Below the pieces are notes generated by a model. It did no database searches. It had not been told where the DNA came from and saw nothing but the letters and a program-made list of their open reading frames with translations. A DNA stretch of 9,088 nucleotides from Desulfobacterales bacterium (GTDB lineage: Bacteria > Desulfobacterota > Desulfobacteria > Desulfobacterales > Desulfobacteraceae). Every line of letters begins with the position of its first letter. Positions within the stretch are counted from its first letter, which is position 1. Both the position numbers and the translations under genes were made by a program. Where the stretch lies: assembly GCA_022361095.1 (NCBI GenBank), contig JAKSBO010000984.1, forward strand, positions 1-9,088, in the 5' to 3' direction. This document shows, one piece after another, positions 8,248 to 9,088 of the stretch.

Positions 8248-8291
8248 ACATACCAAATTTAAACGATTTATAACGAAAAATGAGACCATGA

Positions 8292-9088
8292 ATGACCAGA
8301 AAAATTCTAATTAACGCAATGAATCCGGAAGAAAACCGTATCGCCATGGTTTTTGACAACAAACTGGATCAATTTCACATCGAAACAGCCGCAAAGGCAG
8401 CAACCAAAGGTAATATATATAAGGGCGTCGTCACCCGGGTGGAACCCAGCCTGCAGGCCGTGTTCGTGGATTACGGCGCCGAAAAAAACGGATTTCTGCA
8501 AAAAAATGAAATACACCCGGATTATTTTCAGGAAGTTGAAAAAAATGAAAGATCCCTGTTCAATTTAATCAAAAAAGGCCAGGAGATGATTGTCCAGGTT
8601 ACCAAAGACCCGATCAATCTCAAAGGTGCCATGCTCACGACCTATATCTCCCTTCCCGGGCGTTTCGGCGTACTGATGCCGGGAAATAACACCCGGGGCG
8701 TTTCCCGTAAAATTGTCGAGGAGGACGAACGAAAGCGCCTGGCCGGGATTCTCAAGGGTATGAAAATTACCGAGGGCTTCGGCATGATTGTCAGAACCGC
8801 AGGCAAGGGCGCCACCAAAACCTTGCTGACATCAGATCTTCGGTATTTGATGCGCGTATGGAAAAACATCGACAAACTGGCCATGGAAAACCGGTCCCCC
8901 TGCCTTCTTTATAAGGAACAAAGCCTGGCCGTACGTTCCCTAAGGGATTATTTCACCACAGATATCAAAGAGATCCTCATTGATAATCCGGACACCTACA
9001 AAGAAGTCCTGGACTTTATCGGAATGATTGCCCCCAAACAGAAAAAACTTGTCCGGCTGTTCAAAAGTGAAAAACCCATTTTTACAAA
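8292..9088 (+). CDS. rne/rng: Ribonuclease E/G family endoribonuclease (3' end missing)
   Basis: This encodes a single-strand-specific, 5'-end-dependent endoribonuclease for mRNA turnover and rRNA/tRNA processing. From ATG 8292, 265 codons are open to the right edge. The N-terminus TRKILINAMNPEENRIAMV matches the family start. The S1 domain spans about residues 38-118 (NIYKGVVTRVEPSLQAVFVDYGAEKNGFL). LMPGNNTRGVSRKI at 129-142 leads to the 5'-monophosphate sensor, with R168-T169 in GMIVRTAGKG (Arg169/Thr170 in E. coli RNase E). RDYFTTDIKEILIDNP from 218 starts the approach to the DNase I-like catalytic domain, whose two Mg-binding aspartates lie beyond the window. E and G cannot be separated here: the sensor segment looks like RNase E, while VQVTKDP and LMPG look like RNase G, and the C-terminus that decides is missing. 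The ribosome binding site is weak (GAG at 8282-8284). Whether it shares the parE-parC-mltF transcript depends on read-through of the hairpin at 8151-8192. Confidence 0.95.
   Translation, partial: MTRKILINAMNPEENRIAMVFDNKLDQFHIETAAKAATKGNIYKGVVTRVEPSLQAVFVDYGAEKNGFLQKNEIHPDYFQEVEKNERSLFNLIKKGQEMIVQVTKDPINLKGAMLTTYISLPGRFGVLMPGNNTRGVSRKIVEEDERKRLAGILKGMKITEGFGMIVRTAGKGATKTLLTSDLRYLMRVWKNIDKLAMENRSPCLLYKEQSLAVRSLRDYFTTDIKEILIDNPDTYKEVLDFIGMIAPKQKKLVRLFKSEKPIFT

Noticed and set aside
8280..8314. Tiny frames before or overlapping the RNase E/G start (MRP-stop at 8280-8291; MNDQKNSN-stop at 8288-8314)
   Set aside because: They are too short to support and have no ribosome binding site. The abutting TGA-ATG is suggestive of an upstream mini-frame but can arise by chance.

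Overview
The window reads as chromosomal DNA from a Gram-negative bacterium. It carries an E. coli-type topoisomerase IV (ParE and ParC), a periplasmic MltF-type murein transglycosylase, an RNase E/G and a class I adenylate cyclase motif. Class I cyclases are best known from Gammaproteobacteria and also occur in some Desulfobacterota. The mix of genes and moderate GC content make a Desulfobacterota (Desulfobacteraceae-like) origin plausible, but this is a low-confidence inference made without database searches. I see no insertion sequence, CRISPR array, tRNA or rRNA.

Layout. Positions 1-2318 on the minus strand hold the first 772 codons of a large open gene that runs off the left edge. Its product has an N-terminal alpha-helical, HEAT-like region and then about 28 pentapeptide repeats. 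It ends, at the window edge, at the start of a class I adenylate cyclase catalytic domain. A divergent intergenic region (2319-2477) has an 11-bp perfect inverted repeat flanking a TATAAT box. On the plus strand, parE (2478-4493), parC (4499-6781) and mltF (6781-8172) are packed as an operon, with a 5-nt gap and then a 1-nt overlap. A bulged terminator-like hairpin spans the mltF stop codon. A 119-nt gap with an 11-bp hairpin leads into an RNase E/G gene (8292 onward), which is cut by the right edge.

How the genes may work together. ParE and ParC form topoisomerase IV, which decatenates daughter chromosomes. MltF cleaves septal or lateral peptidoglycan, so its coupling to parEC puts chromosome resolution and wall remodelling in one transcript. 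The divergent gene appears to be a multidomain cAMP-synthesising protein whose large N-terminal half is probably a sensing or scaffold module. It is the most unusual element in the window. Its pentapeptide module lies next to topoisomerase IV genes, which is a suggestive but untested juxtaposition because some pentapeptide proteins bind type II topoisomerases.
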